NCBI GenBank assembly: GCA_018003515.1
Contig: JAGNDO010000038.1
Span: 5,950-47,645 of the forward strand
Origin: Caldilineaceae bacterium
GTDB taxonomy: Bacteria; Chloroflexota; Anaerolineae; Caldilineales; Caldilineaceae
DNA length: 41,696 nucleotides
Direction: 5' to 3'
The notes beneath the pieces were generated by a model. The model saw only the letters and a program-made list of their open reading frames with translations, had not been told where the DNA came from and ran no database searches. Of the stretch, positions 39,435 to 41,696 are shown piece by piece. Numbering within the stretch: position 1 is the stretch's first letter; each line of letters starts with the position of its first letter. A program made the translations under genes and the position numbers.

Positions 39435-41696
39435 ATGGCCGAGTCGCTTCTGCGTGTTCATCTGTTTGGCGCATTCAGCCTTTCCAACGGAGATGAGTCC
39501 GCCGCCCTCTCCCCGCGTCTGCAATCCCTGCTTGCCTATCTGCTCATCCACCGGGCCAAACCCCAGACCCGACAACAGATCGCCTTCCTCTTTTGGCCCG
39601 AAACGTCGGACGCCCAGGCCCAGACCAATCTGCGCCAGCTTCTGCATACGCTGAAACGGCGCTTCCCCAACCCGGAGGCCTATCTGCGCGTGGATGAGCG
39701 CACGGTGGGCTGGCGGGCGGATGCGGCATATTCCCTGGATGTGGCCATCTTCGAGAATGCCCTGGGGCGGGCGGCCCTGGCCCAGGGACCGGCCAAGATC
39801 ACCGCCTTGGAGCAGGCGGTGGCGGCCTATGCCGGGGATCTGATGCCCGGCTGCTACGATGATTGGATTCTCCCCGTGCGGGAACGGCTGGCCCAGGCGT
39901 ACGTGGGCGCGCTGGAACAGCTTGTCCTGCTCCACGAAGAGCGGCGCAACCATGCCCAGGCCATTGCCCACGCCCAGCAGTTGTTGCGCTACGATCCCCT
40001 GCACGAGGCCACCTATCGGCGGCTCATGCGTCTCTACGCCCTGACCGGGGACCGGGCCGCGGCTCTGCGGGTCTATCACACCTGCGCTTCGGTCTTGGAA
40101 CGGGAATTGGATGTGGCCCCCAGCCCGGCCACCCAGGAGGCCTATGATCAATTGCTGCGAGTGGAGACCGCCCCCGCCCACCCCCAATCCCACACCGCCC
40201 GCACGCCCTTTGTGGGTCGCCAGAGCGAGTGGCTGACCCTGCAATCCCTGTGGCGTACGGTCAACCGAGGAAGTTTACGGGTGGTCTGCGTGCAGGGGGA
40301 GGCCGGGTTGGGCAAGACCCGTCTGGCCGAGGAATGGCAACATTGGGCGCAACAACAGGGCATCCGCACCCTGCGCAGCCAAGCCTACGCGGCCGAGGGC
40401 GGTCTGGCCTATGCGCCCTTGGTGGAATGGCTGCGCAGCGAGATCCTTCAGCCGGACCTGGCCCGCCTGGCCCCCATCTGGCGCAGCGAACTGGCCCGCC
40501 TGCTGCCCGAACTGCTGGCCGCCGATCCGGGTCTGCCCGTACCCGAACCCCTGATCGAGTTGGGACAGCGCCAGCGGCTCTTTGAGGCCATCGGGCGCGC
40601 CATTATCCTGGAAAATCACCCCCTGATCTTGGTCTTGGATGACCTGCAATGGTGCGACGAAGAGAGCCTGGCCTGGCTGCACTATCTGATCCACCACTTT
40701 GCCCAGGCCCGTCTTTTGGTGATCGCCACCCAGCGGGATGATCTGTTGGCCCACGGCCATCCGGTGGCCGTCTTTTTGGACGAGTTGCACCGGCTCGATC
40801 TGCTCACCCCCCTGGCCTTGGCCCCTCTGACCACAGAGGAGACCACGACGTTGGCCGAAGCAATGGCCGAGCAGAAGCTGGACCCGGCCCAGGCCCGCCA
40901 GATCTTCGCCGCCACCGAGGGCAACCCCCTCTTTGTGGTCGAATCCATGCGCGCCCAACTCTCCAGCCCCGGCGCGGCGTCCAGCCCCCTGGCCCTGCCG
41001 CCCAGGGTCCACGCCGTGATCCAGGCCCGGCTGGCCCAGCTTTCCCCGCCGAGCCGGGACTTGGCCGGGCTAGCCGCGGCCATCGGTCGGGCCTTCACAG
41101 CGGATCTGCTGTCCGCGGCCTGCGAGCATGACGAAGAGACGGTCGTGCGCAGTTTGGACGAACTGTGGCAGCGGCGCATCGTGCGGGAACAAGGGGTGGC
41201 GGGCTACGAGTTCAGCCATGACCGCCTGCGGGAGGTGGCCTATGGGATCCTGCAACCGGCCCGGCGGCATCTGCTGCACCGGCGGCTGGCCCAGGCCCTA
41301 GAACGGCTGCACCCCGGCGCGCCCGGCCCCATCAGCGCCCAGTTGGCCTATCAGTGCGAGCAAGGCGGGTTGGCGGAGCAGGCTATCCACTATTTACAAC
41401 AGGCGGCTGGCGTGGCCCGGCAGATCTATTCCTATCGGGAGGCCATCGCCTATATGGATCGAGCCATCAACTTGGTGCGCACCCGGCCCGCGGACCCGTC
41501 CTCCCTTGAGCGGGAATTGGATTTGCAGATGGCCCTGTGCGAAGACTGGGGCACCGCCACCAACTTTCTGGGCGCAGAGGCCAAGGCCGCCTATGATCGG
41601 GCGCTCTTTCTGTGCCGCCAGCTCAAGTCCACCTCTTTGCTCTTCACAGTCCATTGGGGCCTGCACGAGATCGCCGTCTATCGGGGAGACCATGCG
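39435..41696 (+). CDS. BTAD-AAA ATPase transcriptional regulator (3' end outside window)
   Basis: The frame is open from the ATG at 39435 to the window edge, 754 residues. A winged-helix domain (LLRVHLFGAFSLSNG; RQQIAFLFWPETSDAQAQTNLRQLLHTLKRRF) is followed by a BTAD domain to about 235 (YSLDVAIFENAL to ELDVAPSPATQEAYDQL). An AAA_16-type ATPase follows with FVGRQSEW, Walker A GEAGLGKT (288-295) and Walker B LILVLDDLQWCDEES. The last visible part is helical TPR-like (QLAYQCEQGGLAEQAIHYLQQAA). It should sense a signal through the missing C-terminus and act through the BTAD end. A GGGGTGGG Shine-Dalgarno lies upstream. It resembles the regulator at 7333 in the DNA-binding half, but the ATPase is of a different family. 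Confidence 0.88.
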   Translation, partial: MAESLLRVHLFGAFSLSNGDESAALSPRLQSLLAYLLIHRAKPQTRQQIAFLFWPETSDAQAQTNLRQLLHTLKRRFPNPEAYLRVDERTVGWRADAAYSLDVAIFENALGRAALAQGPAKITALEQAVAAYAGDLMPGCYDDWILPVRERLAQAYVGALEQLVLLHEERRNHAQAIAHAQQLLRYDPLHEATYRRLMRLYALTGDRAAALRVYHTCASVLERELDVAPSPATQEAYDQLLRVETAPAHPQSHTARTPFVGRQSEWLTLQSLWRTVNRGSLRVVCVQGEAGLGKTRLAEEWQHWAQQQGIRTLRSQAYAAEGGLAYAPLVEWLRSEILQPDLARLAPIWRSELARLLPELLAADPGLPVPEPLIELGQRQRLFEAIGRAIILENHPLILVLDDLQWCDEESLAWLHYLIHHFAQARLLVIATQRDDLLAHGHPVAVFLDELHRLDLLTPLALAPLTTEETTTLAEAMAEQKLDPAQARQIFAATEGNPLFVVESMRAQLSSPGAASSPLALPPRVHAVIQARLAQLSPPSRDLAGLAAAIGRAFTADLLSAACEHDEETVVRSLDELWQRRIVREQGVAGYEFSHDRLREVAYGILQPARRHLLHRRLAQALERLHPGAPGPISAQLAYQCEQGGLAEQAIHYLQQAAGVARQIYSYREAIAYMDRAINLVRTRPADPSSLERELDLQMALCEDWGTATNFLGAEAKAAYDRALFLCRQLKSTSLLFTVHWGLHEIAVYRGDHA

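Noticed and set aside
1..41696. tRNA, rRNA, insertion sequence or integrase genes
   Set aside because: I looked for cloverleaf and transposase signatures and saw none I could support by eye; a tRNA or IS search tool could still find one.

Overview
The window looks like part of a chromosome from Chloroflexota, probably an Anaerolineae or Caldilineae relative. This rests on giant BTAD/STAND/WD40 regulators, secreted proteins ending in a YLPL-type tail, small proteins with a GE-R-Y/F motif, and moderate to high G+C. It is an inference from gene content; there is no rRNA or marker gene here.

Left part (1-12.4 kb). Three tandem minus-strand paralogues encode large secreted proteins, each with a DUF11-like domain and a Cys/His/Asp constellation like a papain-type peptidase. 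Upstream of them lie a small GE-R-F protein and, divergently, a 1431-residue SARP/BTAD-NB-ARC-WD40 regulator. Two places in this cluster carry the textbook SARP promoter layout: heptamers repeated every 11 bp and ending 8 bp before a -10 box. A compact toxin-antitoxin pair follows, with an apparently leaderless promoter and a perfect operator palindrome. A 26-bp-arm hairpin closes the region.

Middle part (12.4-34.9 kb). About twenty minus-strand genes form one uronate/aldonate utilisation operon. In transcription order they are: a LacI regulator, an SDR, two ABC permeases, a lipoprotein binding protein, two small membrane proteins, the ABC ATPase, two more small membrane proteins, a small hypothetical protein, a GH88 unsaturated glucuronyl hydrolase, a heparinase II/III-type lyase, D-mannonate dehydratase, an aldo/keto reductase, a Gfo/Idh/MocA oxidoreductase, KDG kinase, KDPG aldolase, a LarA-type racemase/epimerase, gluconokinase, 6-phosphogluconate dehydrogenase and a PPOX protein. 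The logic is import of oligo-uronides, lyase and GH88 cleavage, reduction or dehydration to KDG, and KDPG cleavage to pyruvate and glyceraldehyde 3-phosphate. A side branch runs through gluconate to the pentose phosphate pathway. The transporter block (about 25.9-33 kb) is visibly AT-richer. The catabolic block is GC-rich and has simple-repeat hairpins in most of its intergenic gaps.

Right part (34.9-41.7 kb). A 644-bp intergenic region holds two identical LacI-type operators 212 bp apart and a G+C-rich nested inverted repeat. A second small GE-R-Y protein follows, then a 1102-residue secreted protein built as A-B-NTF2-A-B-propeller, a perfect palindromic terminator, and the start of a BTAD-AAA ATPase regulator that runs off the window. 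The ends of the window therefore repeat one theme: a BTAD regulator, a small GE-R protein and a very large secreted protein.
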